Assembly: GCA_038065915.1 (NCBI GenBank)
Contig: JBBTPZ010000002.1
Span: 9,662 to 73,661, forward strand
DNA from: VMGX01 sp038065915
Lineage (GTDB): Bacteria; Patescibacteriota; Minisyncoccia; Phycocordibacterales; 21-14-all-36-13
DNA length: 64,000 nucleotides
Reading direction: 5' to 3'
Shown in pieces: positions 40,742 to 49,204 of the stretch; positions within the stretch are counted from its first letter, which is position 1; the number at the start of each line of letters is the position of its first letter. The notes below the pieces were generated by a model. The model was given only the letters and a program-made list of their open reading frames with translations. It had not been told where the DNA came from and did no database searches. Made by a program: the position numbers and the translations under genes.

Positions 40742-41725
40742 TTAGTTCGTTTTCAAAGAAATGTTATTGTTTTTCAAAAGTTTTTTTATTTCATCAAGTC
40801 CTTTTTTACCAAGTCCTTCAATTTCTAATATGTCCTCTTCCTTTTTTCTTGTTAAACCACCAACGGTTCTTATACTTGCATTTTTAAGTGCATTTTCTGT
40901 TCTAACAGAAAGACCGAGTGATTCTATTCTTGTTTTGAAAAATTCTTTATCTGTTGAACCATCGTTCGAAGATTCTTTTTCATCACCAGTTTCTTTTTCT
41001 GTAGAACTCTTATTCTCTATGGACTCTTCCTCTTCTTCTTGAAAACCAACAATTGCCTTTAATTGTTTTATCATTATTCCTATTGATTTTTCAAAAACTT
41101 CCCTCGGAGTCATAGTGCCGTCTGTTTCTATGAACATTCTCAATCTGTTGAAGTTCGTTCTTTCTCCAACACGCATATCATCAACTTCATAATTTACTCT
41201 TCTTATTGGACTAAATATTGCATCAAGAGATATTGCTCCTATGTCTACTCTGTCTTTTTCTATTGTTTCCTTTGGAATATAGCCGAGACCTCTTTGAACT
41301 CTCATCTCTATATTTAATGATGCGTTTTTATTTGTTGTATGTGCGATTATAAGGTCTGGATTTAATATTTCTATTTGACCAGGAACTTCTATGTCTCCGG
41401 CTTTTACTTCTTTGTCTCCCCTTGCTTTTAGATACATTGTTTGTGGTTCTTCCGTGTCCATTTTTATTCTTATCTTTTTTAGATTAAGAAGTATATTTAT
41501 AACATCCTCTCTAACTCCATCTATTGCGGTAAATTCATGGTCGGCACCGTCTATTTTGACAGATACAATTGCAGCACCCGGCAAAGAAGATAAAATGATA
41601 CGTCTAAGAGAGTTCCCGAGGGTATGACCATAACCGGGATACAAACCTTCTATCTCATATATGCCTTCAAAGCTTTCTTCCTTTATAACTTTTGGCTGTG
41701 ATGGTAAGACAATATCGTAATCCAT
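40742..41725 (-). CDS. rpoA: RNA polymerase alpha subunit
   Basis: Assembles RNA polymerase and contacts activators. The N-terminal domain has GLYPGYGHTLGNSLRRIILSSLPGAAI and GAISLDAIFSPIRRVNYEVDDMRVGERTNF. An acidic, serine-rich linker (about 237-262) leads to a complete C-terminal domain (LGLSVRTENALKNASIRTVGGLT...LEIEGLGKKGLDEIKKLL). 327 aa. Confidence 0.98.
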   Translation of the reverse strand: MDYDIVLPSQPKVIKEESFEGIYEIEGLYPGYGHTLGNSLRRIILSSLPGAAIVSVKIDGADHEFTAIDGVREDVINILLNLKKIRIKMDTEEPQTMYLKARGDKEVKAGDIEVPGQIEILNPDLIIAHTTNKNASLNIEMRVQRGLGYIPKETIEKDRVDIGAISLDAIFSPIRRVNYEVDDMRVGERTNFNRLRMFIETDGTMTPREVFEKSIGIMIKQLKAIVGFQEEEEESIENKSSTEKETGDEKESSNDGSTDKEFFKTRIESLGLSVRTENALKNASIRTVGGLTRKKEEDILEIEGLGKKGLDEIKKLLKNNNISLKTN

Positions 41726-41767
41726 AATTTTTATTAATTATTAATAATTATATACTACTACTAAACT

Positions 41768-42394
41768 TTAACGATTATAAAATTCTACGACTGACTGCAA
41801 ATCAAATAATAAATCTGTAGGATTATAAACCGGGGCATTCTTTAAAATTCCTTCCTTGTTTTTTAAATTGAAAGAAATCCAAGATGGTATATTTGGCATA
41901 TTCATCACCTCTTTATCAAGATTAACAAATAAACCATTATTTTTCTTTTCATTTTTTATTGAAATTTTATCACCAACCCCAACATTATAAGATGGAATTG
42001 ATAATCTTTTGCCATTTACAGTTATGTGTCCGTGAGAAACTATTTGTCTTGCCATTCTTCTTGTTTTAGCGAATCCAAGACGATAAACAACATTATCTAA
42101 TCTGCTTTCTAAAAATTTAAAAAGTTCTTCACTTGGGGTAGATTCTTTTTTTTCTATAGATTTTTTAACGTAATTTCCAAATTGATTTTCTGAAATACCA
42201 TATGTAAACCTTGCTTTTTGTTTTTCTATAAGCTGACGACCATAGTTAGTCATCGCTCTTGGTCTTTTTTTTGATGAGGATCTTTTTGCTTTGCTTGTTT
42301 TTGATTGTGCTAAAGCAAACTTCTCTGTTTGACATTTTTCAAACACACCTGAACCCAATCTCTTACATATTTTATATTTTGGACCTGTTATCAT
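41768..42394 (-). CDS. rpsD: Ribosomal protein uS4
   Basis: Primary 16S rRNA binder and translational regulator in many bacteria. GPKYKICKRLG, the S4 RNA-binding domain RLDNVVYRLGFAKTRRMARQIVSHGHITVNGKRLSIPSY, and KNEGILKNAPVYN-like C-terminal region are present. No four-cysteine zinc motif (C-minus type). The ATG lies at the edge of a family E element, in the same ACTACAGGATG context as murG and alaS. Confidence 0.97.
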   Translation of the reverse strand: MITGPKYKICKRLGSGVFEKCQTEKFALAQSKTSKAKRSSSKKRPRAMTNYGRQLIEKQKARFTYGISENQFGNYVKKSIEKKESTPSEELFKFLESRLDNVVYRLGFAKTRRMARQIVSHGHITVNGKRLSIPSYNVGVGDKISIKNEKKNNGLFVNLDKEVMNMPNIPSWISFNLKNKEGILKNAPVYNPTDLLFDLQSVVEFYNR

Positions 42395-42648
42395 CCTGTA
42401 GTGAAAAATGACATTGCTCTAAAAGAGCATTGTTATTTTTGTTATTAATTTTGATAAATTATTTTTCATCCTGTAGTGAAATTTTGTTAATAAATTAAAA
42501 ATGCAAATCTCAAAATGAAAAATGGCAATGCAAAATGTTAAAGTTATTAAGCAAATTTTTTTTCAGAAAATTTACAATAAATTGATTATTCGCCAAAGGC
42601 GAATTCCACAATTTTACACTTTGATTTTTTAATTTTGCATTTTTTATC
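42392..42648. repeat. Family E fragments and D composite copy 3, between rpsD and rpsK
   Basis: Two direct CATCCTGTAGTGAAA ends (42392 and 42467) with GCTCTAAAAGAGC between, then a D composite (about 42495-42648) with the AAATTT...AGAAAATTT and ATTCGCCAAAGGCGAAT hairpins. This D copy lacks the GGGAGATCTCCC insertion of the copies around ftsW. Confidence 0.7.
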
Positions 42649-43081
42649 ATACTCTTCTAGTTTTAGGTGGTTTCGGACCATTATGTGGAATAGAAGTTAC
42701 ATCTCTAACAGAATTTAATTTTATTCCTTTTGATATAAAAGCTCTTATTGCCGACTCGCGTCCTGCACCAACACCATTTACAACCGCGTCTATTTTTTTT
42801 ATTCCCATAATTTTTGCTTTTTCACCAATTAATTCTCCAACTTTTGCGGCAGCAAACGGAGTTCCTTTTTTTGCACCTTTGAAACCAAGTGCTCCAGAAG
42901 AAGACCACAAAATTACATTTCCACCTAAATCAGTCAAAGTAACAAGTGTGTTGTTATAAGTTGATTTTATAGAAAGTATTGCGGACTCTATTCTTTTCTT
43001 TGGTGTTTTAGAAATAGCCCGTGATTTTGCTTCACGATCCATTGTTGAGCCAGTTTTTTTAACTATTCGTTTTTTACCCAT
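42647..43081 (-). CDS. rpsK: Ribosomal protein uS11
   Basis: Platform protein of the 30S subunit. AILSIKSTYNNTLVTLTDLGGNVILWSSSGALGFKGAKKGTPFAA, GVGAGRESAIRAF and DVTSIPHNGPKPPKTRRV are diagnostic. 144 aa with a basic N-terminal extension. Confidence 0.97.
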   Translation of the reverse strand: MGKKRIVKKTGSTMDREAKSRAISKTPKKRIESAILSIKSTYNNTLVTLTDLGGNVILWSSSGALGFKGAKKGTPFAAAKVGELIGEKAKIMGIKKIDAVVNGVGAGRESAIRAFISKGIKLNSVRDVTSIPHNGPKPPKTRRV

Positions 43082-43094
43082 GTGATTGATTTTT

Positions 43095-43245
43095 AATGAG
43101 CGGAGCGAATATAAAAATCATCATCCCGCCCTTTTTATGTTTTTTCTTTGTCATTAAAATTCTATTTTTTTTGTATCTTTTCTTACCAGTCCTTAATAAA
43201 TTTATAAAAGGGCGGGATAAAGAAAATATATTCACTTCGTTCATT
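43095..43245. mobile_element. 151-bp MITE-like element between rpsK and rpsM
   Basis: Imperfect 19-bp terminal inverted repeats (AATGAGCGGAGCGAATATA against AATGAACGAAGTGAATATA) and a second inner inverted pair TCCCGCCCTTTTTAT / ATAAAAGGGCGGGA. There is no ORF. It separates two ribosomal genes that are normally adjacent. Confidence 0.6.
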
Positions 43246-43253
43246 ATTTTCTA

Positions 43254-43634
43254 CTACTTCTTATCTACTTTTTTTCTGCCAGAACCCATTGTTTTTCTAA
43301 CATTTCCTCTAACCGTTCTAGAATTTGTTTTCGTCCTCTGACCTCGAGATGGCAATCTCTTCATGTGTCTTATTCCTCTGTATGCCTTTATATCTTTTAG
43401 GCGTTTTATATTTGAAGAAACTTTTCTTTTTAGATCGCCCTCTACTGAATATTTCTCAATTAACTCTCTTATTTTATTTTCCTGTTCAGGAATTAAATCT
43501 TTTGCCTTGCTGTCCTTATCAACTTTTGCATTTTTTAAAATTTCAATTGCTCTAGGTCTACCAATACCATATATGACGGTTAATCCTATTTCTAATTTTT
43601 TATTATCTGGTATTGTAATTCCTAAAATTCTCAT
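43254..43634 (-). CDS. rpsM: Ribosomal protein uS13
   Basis: Head protein of the 30S subunit contacting the P-site tRNA. MRILGITIPDNKKLEIGLTVIYGIGRPRAIEIL, KRLKDIKAYRGIRHMKRLPSRGQRTKTNSRTVRG are diagnostic; 126 aa. Confidence 0.97.
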   Translation of the reverse strand: MRILGITIPDNKKLEIGLTVIYGIGRPRAIEILKNAKVDKDSKAKDLIPEQENKIRELIEKYSVEGDLKRKVSSNIKRLKDIKAYRGIRHMKRLPSRGQRTKTNSRTVRGNVRKTMGSGRKKVDKK

Positions 43635-43654
43635 AATTAAAATAAAAAAACAAA

Positions 43655-43768
43655 TTATCCTTGTCTTTGTTTATGTCTTGGATTATCGCAAATTACACAC
43701 AAACGATTTTTCCTTTTGACTATTTTGCACCTTGGGCATCTTTTTTTTATTGATGATTTTACTTTCAT
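43655..43768 (-). CDS. rpmJ: Ribosomal protein bL36
   Basis: 37-residue zinc-ribbon protein read from the minus strand: MKVKSSIKKRCPRCKIVKRK, then NRLCVICDNPRHKQRQG. The CPRC ... CVIC and H pattern forms the zinc site (C+ type). It lies between infA and rpsM as in most bacteria. Confidence 0.95.
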   Translation of the reverse strand: MKVKSSIKKRCPRCKIVKRKNRLCVICDNPRHKQRQG

Positions 43769-43778
43769 TATAAATACA

Positions 43779-43997
43779 TTAACTTCTTTGTATTATTCTT
43801 CCTTTACCGCCGTATTTGTCTAATTCAACAGTAACCCTATCTCCTAGAACAATCTTAATACGATTTTTTCTCATTTTACCAGACAAATAAGCTAGTTTTT
43901 CTTTATTATTTTCAAATTTAACCATAAAAGTCGTATTAGGCATGGCCTCAACAACTATACCGTATGCTTTTTCGACTTGTTCTTTTTTTATATTCAT
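43779..43997 (-). CDS. infA: Translation initiation factor IF-1
   Basis: OB-fold factor binding the A site during initiation. The ATG at 43995-43997 (MNIKKEQVEKAYGIVVEAMPNTTF) gives a standard 72-residue protein ending VTVELDKYGGKGRIIQRS. A longer frame includes promoter sequence and is rejected. First gene of the long ribosomal operon, with its own promoter. Confidence 0.96.
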   Translation of the reverse strand: MNIKKEQVEKAYGIVVEAMPNTTFMVKFENNKEKLAYLSGKMRKNRIKIVLGDRVTVELDKYGGKGRIIQRS

Positions 43998-44014
43998 CAC
44001 AATAACAGTGCTGT

Positions 44015-44044
44015 ATATTAGCAAAATAACCACACATAAGTCAA
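44015..44044 (-). promoter_or_regulatory. Promoter of the infA-ribosomal operon
   Basis: Minus strand TTGACT (44039-44044), 18 nt, TAATAT (44015-44020); leader of roughly 10 nt to the infA ATG. Confidence 0.6.
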
Positions 44045-44078
44045 CCTTTTCGTCAACAAAGTTCTTAAAAATTATCGT

Positions 44079-45350
44079 TTATTCCAAAATTCTTTCGATT
44101 TTTATATTTTTGGGTTTACTTGGGAAAGCACTTTTCCAGAAAGGTGTTACAACAACTTCTGCTTTTTTAATACCAGGATATTTAGATAAAACTGAATTAA
44201 TATCTTTTTTGTTTTTATCAACAAGGTCTAATTTCAGCTGTTCTTCATTGTATAACCAAACGAGTGTTGCGTTCCCTTTTATATTAAGCCCTATTTCTTC
44301 TCCTTTGGATATATTTTTGTTTTTATCAATAATAGAGATTTTTAAATCATTTATATTTAGTATTTCTATATCTTCATCTTTAAATCCATCAATCTTATTT
44401 TTTGCTATGAATTTTGCCAATTCTTTTTTGTTTATAATTGCACCATTTAAAGTTGCTTTCTCACTAATTAATACAGTGTCCCCATTCACATTTGAATTTG
44501 GTAATGATTCAAATGTAATTTTAATTAAATCATCAAAAAGGATAAAATCACTTGGAATTTGAAGACGTGCTTCATTTAATATTTCTTTTTCAATTTCTGA
44601 ATGTATTTGTTTTATAGTGGCTTGCTTGTCTTCTTCTGGAACAATTTTTATATTACCGATTAGACCACCAGTGATAGGTGTTTTTGATCTTGCATAAAAC
44701 TTATCAAATCTTGGGTCTCCTTTAAAACCGGGAATAGTAAAGTCACTTAAACCTATATTATATTTTTCACCCGGCTCGTTGGCGTAAACTTTAACATCTA
44801 CACTACCTGGAATATTTTTACCATCCACTTTTTTAATGCCAGGAACAACAACCGAATTTTTTATTCTGTATGTAAGGCCCCCTGCCGATTCAAATCTTGT
44901 ATTTTTTATTAACCTTTGGTCTTTAGAATCAAAATTATTAAAAATTGTTATGGTCCCAGACGCACTTTCTTCAACATATTCTTCACCAGTTGCTTTGATA
45001 GATTTGGACGCATTTTTGTCTATTACCATGACCTCATATTGCATAGCGTCTTTATTATTAAGATTTTTAACAGCAGAGATTATTTCATCCAAAGATAGTG
45101 TTGCTTTTTGTGGATAAACCAAAACTTTTGCACCAGAAAATAAAATTGAAAACAAAAAAAATAAAAATACAATTACAATTATTCCAATAAACCAAAGACC
45201 AATAGATGAAGCTCTTTTTTCTCTTCTTATTTTTATTGGCGATATTGGCCCGTTGTCTTGTTTTTCTTTTTTTATGTCATATTCAATTGGAATTTGTCTT
45301 ATTGAATTTTCATTTAAAGAAACGAGGCCGTCTAAAATTTTTTTTGTCAT
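44079..45350 (-). CDS. Membrane protein with gp47/baseplate-J-like extracytoplasmic region
   Basis: Single membrane helix (about 48-70, IGLWFIGIIVIVFLFFLFSILF) after a cytoplasmic N-terminus, then about 350 extracytoplasmic residues. Segments such as GTITIFNNFDSKDQRLIKNTRF, PGSVDVKVYANEPGEKYNIG and FTIPGFKGDPRFDKFYARSKTPITGG match the pattern of baseplate-J/gp47-like proteins I recall as common in CPR genomes. Probably a cell-surface protein rather than phage, since no phage genes are nearby. Downstream of the FtsA/PilM-like gene and possibly cotranscribed. Confidence 0.65.
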   Translation of the reverse strand: MTKKILDGLVSLNENSIRQIPIEYDIKKEKQDNGPISPIKIRREKRASSIGLWFIGIIVIVFLFFLFSILFSGAKVLVYPQKATLSLDEIISAVKNLNNKDAMQYEVMVIDKNASKSIKATGEEYVEESASGTITIFNNFDSKDQRLIKNTRFESAGGLTYRIKNSVVVPGIKKVDGKNIPGSVDVKVYANEPGEKYNIGLSDFTIPGFKGDPRFDKFYARSKTPITGGLIGNIKIVPEEDKQATIKQIHSEIEKEILNEARLQIPSDFILFDDLIKITFESLPNSNVNGDTVLISEKATLNGAIINKKELAKFIAKNKIDGFKDEDIEILNINDLKISIIDKNKNISKGEEIGLNIKGNATLVWLYNEEQLKLDLVDKNKKDINSVLSKYPGIKKAEVVVTPFWKSAFPSKPKNIKIERILE

Positions 45351-45465
45351 AATATTTTTTTATTCTGTAAAATATTTTAATTTATTAAAATAAAATTCTG
45401 AAAATTTTTATTCTACCGAGGTAAATTTAATTATCTTGTATAGTATAATCTAAAATTAACAACTA

Positions 45466-46653
45466 TTAAAGCTTTTTCATTTTTTTCAAAAAAATCGTTT
45501 CCAAAGATAAAAACTGGTCTTTTTCTCCTTGGTTGTTATATTTTACATATTCTTCAAAAATTTCATTATCAATAAATTTTACATTTACAAGTTTTTCAAA
45601 GGTATCTATATTATCAAATTTATATAATTTTATAAAATCTCCAACTAATTGACTAACATCGTCATCAGACATAAAAAATATTCCTTGTGGTAATGCAATA
45701 TTTGATAATAATTGTTTTATTGAAATGTCGAACAGTTTATGCCATTCTTTCATTAAATTTTCTATAATTTTTGAAATTTTACTATTTGCAATTTTTATTG
45801 AATCGTTAGATTTATAAAGTGATGCTCTAGAAATTGCTTCTTCCTTATTTGTACCTAAATCTTCAGAAAGTTTTCTAACTATGGAATTTTTACCAAATGG
45901 AAAAGATATCGAATCAAACAAAACTCCATTTTTAATAATTGCAATTTCCGTTATTTCACCGCTTATATCAAGAAAGAGATAATCATTGATTGTAGGATTT
46001 ATGTCTCGTAAGGTCACAAACGCCGTGTTTATAAATGTGTGATATTGAATAATTTTATTATTAAAAAATCTAAAAAATGATTCTTCTAATATTTTTATTA
46101 CTTTTTTTGATACGGCACTTATAAAAAAGTTTATCTCCAATGTTTTTGCCATCTTTGAATATGGCTCGGAAGTTTCATAACCGTTCAATTTTATTTGCAT
46201 TATTTTCTTTTCAATTATTTGTATATCTTCAGCAGAAATATTTATGTCTCCTTTTAATGTAGATGTTTCAAAAATTTTTGATTCTTTTTCAACTATTCTA
46301 TTTATCAAAGATTTTATAATTTTTGTATCTTTTCCATTTTCATTAGTCAAAACTCTTGTTTGAGAAATATGCCAAAGCGAAGAAAAGAAACAATGAGTTT
46401 CTTTTATATTTATTATATTTTTAGATATAGAAATAAAATTTTTTTGTAAGTCAGTCAACGCTTCTTCAAATGCATTTATCATTGAAAATAAAAATCTTCT
46501 CGAGTTTAGTCCCCCGTAATATTTTATTTCTTTTCTGTTTGTATAAAGAATTTCAGGTACAATATTTGGATCAGAACAAACAGACACCACGGCAACTCCA
46601 ATACTTCCACTTCCAATATCTATAATAAGATTTATTTCCTTTTTGGATTTCAT
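45466..46653 (-). CDS. FtsA/PilM-like actin-fold ATPase
   Basis: 395 aa with phosphate-1 loop LIIDIGSGSIGVAVVS and phosphate-2 loop DYLFLDISGEITEIAII, characteristic of the actin/Hsp70 fold in its FtsA and PilM branch. It ends in a basic amphipathic stretch (LSLETIFLKKMKKL), like the membrane-binding tail of FtsA. Neighbouring the J-like membrane protein, it may act as its cytoplasmic partner. TATAAT lies 15 nt before the ATG. Confidence 0.7.
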   Translation of the reverse strand: MKSKKEINLIIDIGSGSIGVAVVSVCSDPNIVPEILYTNRKEIKYYGGLNSRRFLFSMINAFEEALTDLQKNFISISKNIINIKETHCFFSSLWHISQTRVLTNENGKDTKIIKSLINRIVEKESKIFETSTLKGDINISAEDIQIIEKKIMQIKLNGYETSEPYSKMAKTLEINFFISAVSKKVIKILEESFFRFFNNKIIQYHTFINTAFVTLRDINPTINDYLFLDISGEITEIAIIKNGVLFDSISFPFGKNSIVRKLSEDLGTNKEEAISRASLYKSNDSIKIANSKISKIIENLMKEWHKLFDISIKQLLSNIALPQGIFFMSDDDVSQLVGDFIKLYKFDNIDTFEKLVNVKFIDNEIFEEYVKYNNQGEKDQFLSLETIFLKKMKKL

Positions 46654-46744
46654 ACTATTTACTATTTAATTATAGCACATAAAAAAATTAAATCTCAAAA
46701 ATTAAATCTAAAATCTGCCAATTTAAAAAATATTCGGGTTTTAA

Positions 46745-46773
46745 TTGCATATTTTTATAAACTGTGTAATAAT
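46745..46773 (+). promoter_or_regulatory. Promoter of the 66-aa gene
   Basis: TTGCAT (46745-46750), 17 nt, AATAAT (46768-46773). Confidence 0.55.
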
Positions 46774-46836
46774 AATTTGCAGAGAGTTCATTCATTAGAA
46801 CTCAGATTGATCAAACATTTAAAAAAGGAGAAATTT

Positions 46837-47037
46837 GTGAAAAACAGCCGAATCCCAAACAAAAAAAACAACTCTTCTACTTTAATCAAAACAGAGTTGC
46901 CTATACAAATTCAAAATTTATCTTCATCTTCATGCTCATCTTCTTTCAATAAGCTGGAACAGTATAGAGATGAGTCCAGTGTTAGTAGAAATAATTCCCC
47001 AACCGTTCTCAGACCACGGTTGGTTCACATTTTTTGA
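46837..47037 (+). CDS. Small Ser/Asn-rich unknown protein, 66 aa
   Basis: GTG start at 46837 preceded by AAGGAG (46826-46830). Low-complexity product (KNSRIPNKKNNSSTLIK, LSSSSCSSSFNKL, then PTVLRPRLVHIF). No recognised function; probably disordered. Own promoter and terminator. Confidence 0.55.
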   Translation: MKNSRIPNKKNNSSTLIKTELPIQIQNLSSSSCSSSFNKLEQYRDESSVSRNNSPTVLRPRLVHIF

Positions 47038-47051
47038 TCAATCTATTTAAA

Positions 47052-47085
47052 AAAAATCCTGTCATTGACAGGATTTTTATTTTTT
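47052..47085 (+). terminator. Terminator of the 66-aa gene
   Basis: AAAAATCCTGTC, ATT, GACAGGATTTTT. Another hairpin, CCAACCGT/ACGGTTGG, lies within the end of the coding region. Confidence 0.85.
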
Positions 47086-47110
47086 ATAAAATTAGAAAAT
47101 AAGATAATAA

Positions 47111-47150
47111 AGGTCGCCATATCTCTGCTATCGCAGAGATATGGCGACCT
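47111..47150. repeat. Hairpin H5 (solo), downstream of alaS
   Basis: Perfect 18-bp stem, arm AGGTCGCCATATCTCTGC, loop TATC. Confidence 0.9.
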
Positions 47151-47170
47151 AGTTTTATTTCATGTTTCTT

Positions 47171-49021
47171 CTATTCAAGAACCGCTTTTATTCTACGAAC
47201 TCCGGCAGAAACTGCCTCTTCTTTTATAATTTTAAAATGTCCAAGTTCAGAAGTATTTTTAATATGTGGCCCACCACAAATTTCCTTACTAAAATTATCT
47301 TCGTCTTTTCCTATAAAATAAACCTTAACTCTATCTCCATATTTATCTTCAAAAACACCGGTTGCACCTATTTCTTTTGCTTTATCTAATGTCATCTCTT
47401 CAAACCAAACCGAAAGATTTTTTTGTATTTGTTCATTAACAATTTTTTCTATTTTTTCTTTTTCTTCATCTGTTAATTTTTGTGGATGAGAAAAATCAAA
47501 TCTTAATCTTTCAGCAGTAATATTACTTCCCTTTTGTTCAATATGATTTCCCAAAACAATTCTCATTGCTTGCAACATTAAATGAGCAGTTGTGTGCAAT
47601 TTTTTTGTTTCCTCACTTGCATCCGCAAGCCCTCCTTTAAACATCCCAACGGATGCGGTTCTTGATAAATCTTGATGTTTTCTCATTTCGGTATCAAACC
47701 CATCACTGGTTCTTTGCCAATCAAGAATAATACAGCGTTTAAAAACTTTTTCTAGATTTTTTAATTCTTCAAAGATCATCTCTTTTGGAAATCCGTAGGT
47801 CTGAAACAGATCAAAACACCATTTTCCACTTATTGGATGTTCTACAATTTCTTTAAGGGTTCCGGATATTTCAAATTTTTTTCTTAATTCTTTCAAACCA
47901 TTTTCAAGCGTCTTTCTAAATTTATTTTCTTCAGCTTCCAGTTCTCTTTTTATGAAGTCCTTGTTTTTTTCAATTTCTGGATAAACTTTTTTATATATTT
48001 TAATTACTGAATCAGAAAGTTTTGATGTAAAATTTTCATTTATATCAATCATTTTTGCATATCTAACTGCTCTACGGATAAGCCGTCTCAAAACATATCC
48101 ATGGCCAGTATTTGAAGGAATAATTCCTTTTTCATCTCCCAAAATCATCACGGATGCCTTTATGTGGTCTGCAATAATTCTCATTTCTTTTTTAAAATCA
48201 TCATATTTTTTATTAGACAATTTTTTTATTTCTTCTATTATTGGCAACCACAATTCTGTTTTATAATTATCACTAAATCTATTTATAACAGCCAAAGTTC
48301 TTTCGAGCCCCATACCTGTATCAACATTTTTTTGTTTGAGTGGCTCAAAGTTTCCTTCTTTTGTTTTATTGTATTGCATAAAAACATCATTCCAGATTTC
48401 TATCCATCTTTTATCATTAAAATCAAACTCACTTGGTGGCTCCACCACCAAGTCGGACCAATAAAACATTTCTGTATCTGGACCACATGGACCAGTTTCT
48501 CCTACCGGACCCCACCAATTATTTTTTTTATCTAACTCCACAATTCTTTTTTCGGAAATTCCTAAACTAACCCAATTTTTTTTTGATTCTAAATCCTTTG
48601 GTGCATTTTTGTCCCCAACAAAAATACTTATTGCTAATTTTTCAATCGGTATTTTTAACTCCTTTATCAAAAATTCCAAACTCATTTCAATTGTTTCTTT
48701 TTTGAAATATCCTATCCCGACCCCATTTGGGTCTTTGGGGTCACCCAAAGACCAATTTCCAAGCATTTCAAAAAAAGTGTGGTGTGTTTCATTTCCAACT
48801 TCTTCTATATCGCCTGTTCTTATACATTTTTGAACACTTGTTAATTTATTACCCAGAGGATGTCTTTCTCCCATTAAAAATGGGACGAGCGGATGCATTC
48901 CGGCAGTTGTAAACAAAACAGATGGATCATTTTCAGGAATTAAAGATGCAGAAGAAATAATCGCATGACCGCGTTTTTTAAAAAAGTTTAAATATTTATC
49001 TCGTAATTCATCAGCTTTCAT
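47171..49021 (-). CDS. alaS: Alanyl-tRNA synthetase lacking the C-Ala domain
   Basis: Class II synthetase charging tRNA-Ala. Catalytic domain (FTTAGMHPLVPFLMGERHP, GDIEEVGNETHHTFFEMLGNWS, NTGHGYVLRRLIRRAVRYAK), then the editing domain with HTTAHLML and CGGPH zinc motifs. The chain stops at 616 residues, directly after the editing domain (GHFKIIKEEAVSAGVRRIKAV), where most bacterial enzymes continue for about 250 more. The ATG at 49019-49021 (MKADELRDKYLNFF) is used; it is the edge of a family E element. Confidence 0.95.
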   Translation of the reverse strand: MKADELRDKYLNFFKKRGHAIISSASLIPENDPSVLFTTAGMHPLVPFLMGERHPLGNKLTSVQKCIRTGDIEEVGNETHHTFFEMLGNWSLGDPKDPNGVGIGYFKKETIEMSLEFLIKELKIPIEKLAISIFVGDKNAPKDLESKKNWVSLGISEKRIVELDKKNNWWGPVGETGPCGPDTEMFYWSDLVVEPPSEFDFNDKRWIEIWNDVFMQYNKTKEGNFEPLKQKNVDTGMGLERTLAVINRFSDNYKTELWLPIIEEIKKLSNKKYDDFKKEMRIIADHIKASVMILGDEKGIIPSNTGHGYVLRRLIRRAVRYAKMIDINENFTSKLSDSVIKIYKKVYPEIEKNKDFIKRELEAEENKFRKTLENGLKELRKKFEISGTLKEIVEHPISGKWCFDLFQTYGFPKEMIFEELKNLEKVFKRCIILDWQRTSDGFDTEMRKHQDLSRTASVGMFKGGLADASEETKKLHTTAHLMLQAMRIVLGNHIEQKGSNITAERLRFDFSHPQKLTDEEKEKIEKIVNEQIQKNLSVWFEEMTLDKAKEIGATGVFEDKYGDRVKVYFIGKDEDNFSKEICGGPHIKNTSELGHFKIIKEEAVSAGVRRIKAVLE

Positions 49022-49197
49022 CCTGTAGTGAAATTTCAAATTGTTTTCTTGTCCCGTAGCGAGCTTCGCTCTGCTACTGGGGTTATTAATTTTTAAAAAC
49101 AATTCAAAACTCTGTCGTTAAATTAACTATATATTATTCTAGAACCTAATCCCGAGAAAAACAAATTAATGATTTGAAATTCTACTACGGGATTCAT
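49019..49197. repeat. Family E element with terminal inverted repeats (alaS side)
   Basis: Left TCCTGTAGTGAAATTTCAAA and right, reversed, TCCCGTAGTAGAATTTCAAA, about 180 bp apart. The interior carries the CCCGTAGCGAGC hairpin also seen near 33205. The left edge holds the alaS start codon. Confidence 0.7.
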
Positions 49198-49204
49198 ATT
49201 ATTT

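Noticed and set aside
44079..45350. Prophage tail gene because of the baseplate-J-like similarity
   Set aside because: No other phage genes nearby; the protein has a membrane helix and lies next to an FtsA/PilM-like gene.
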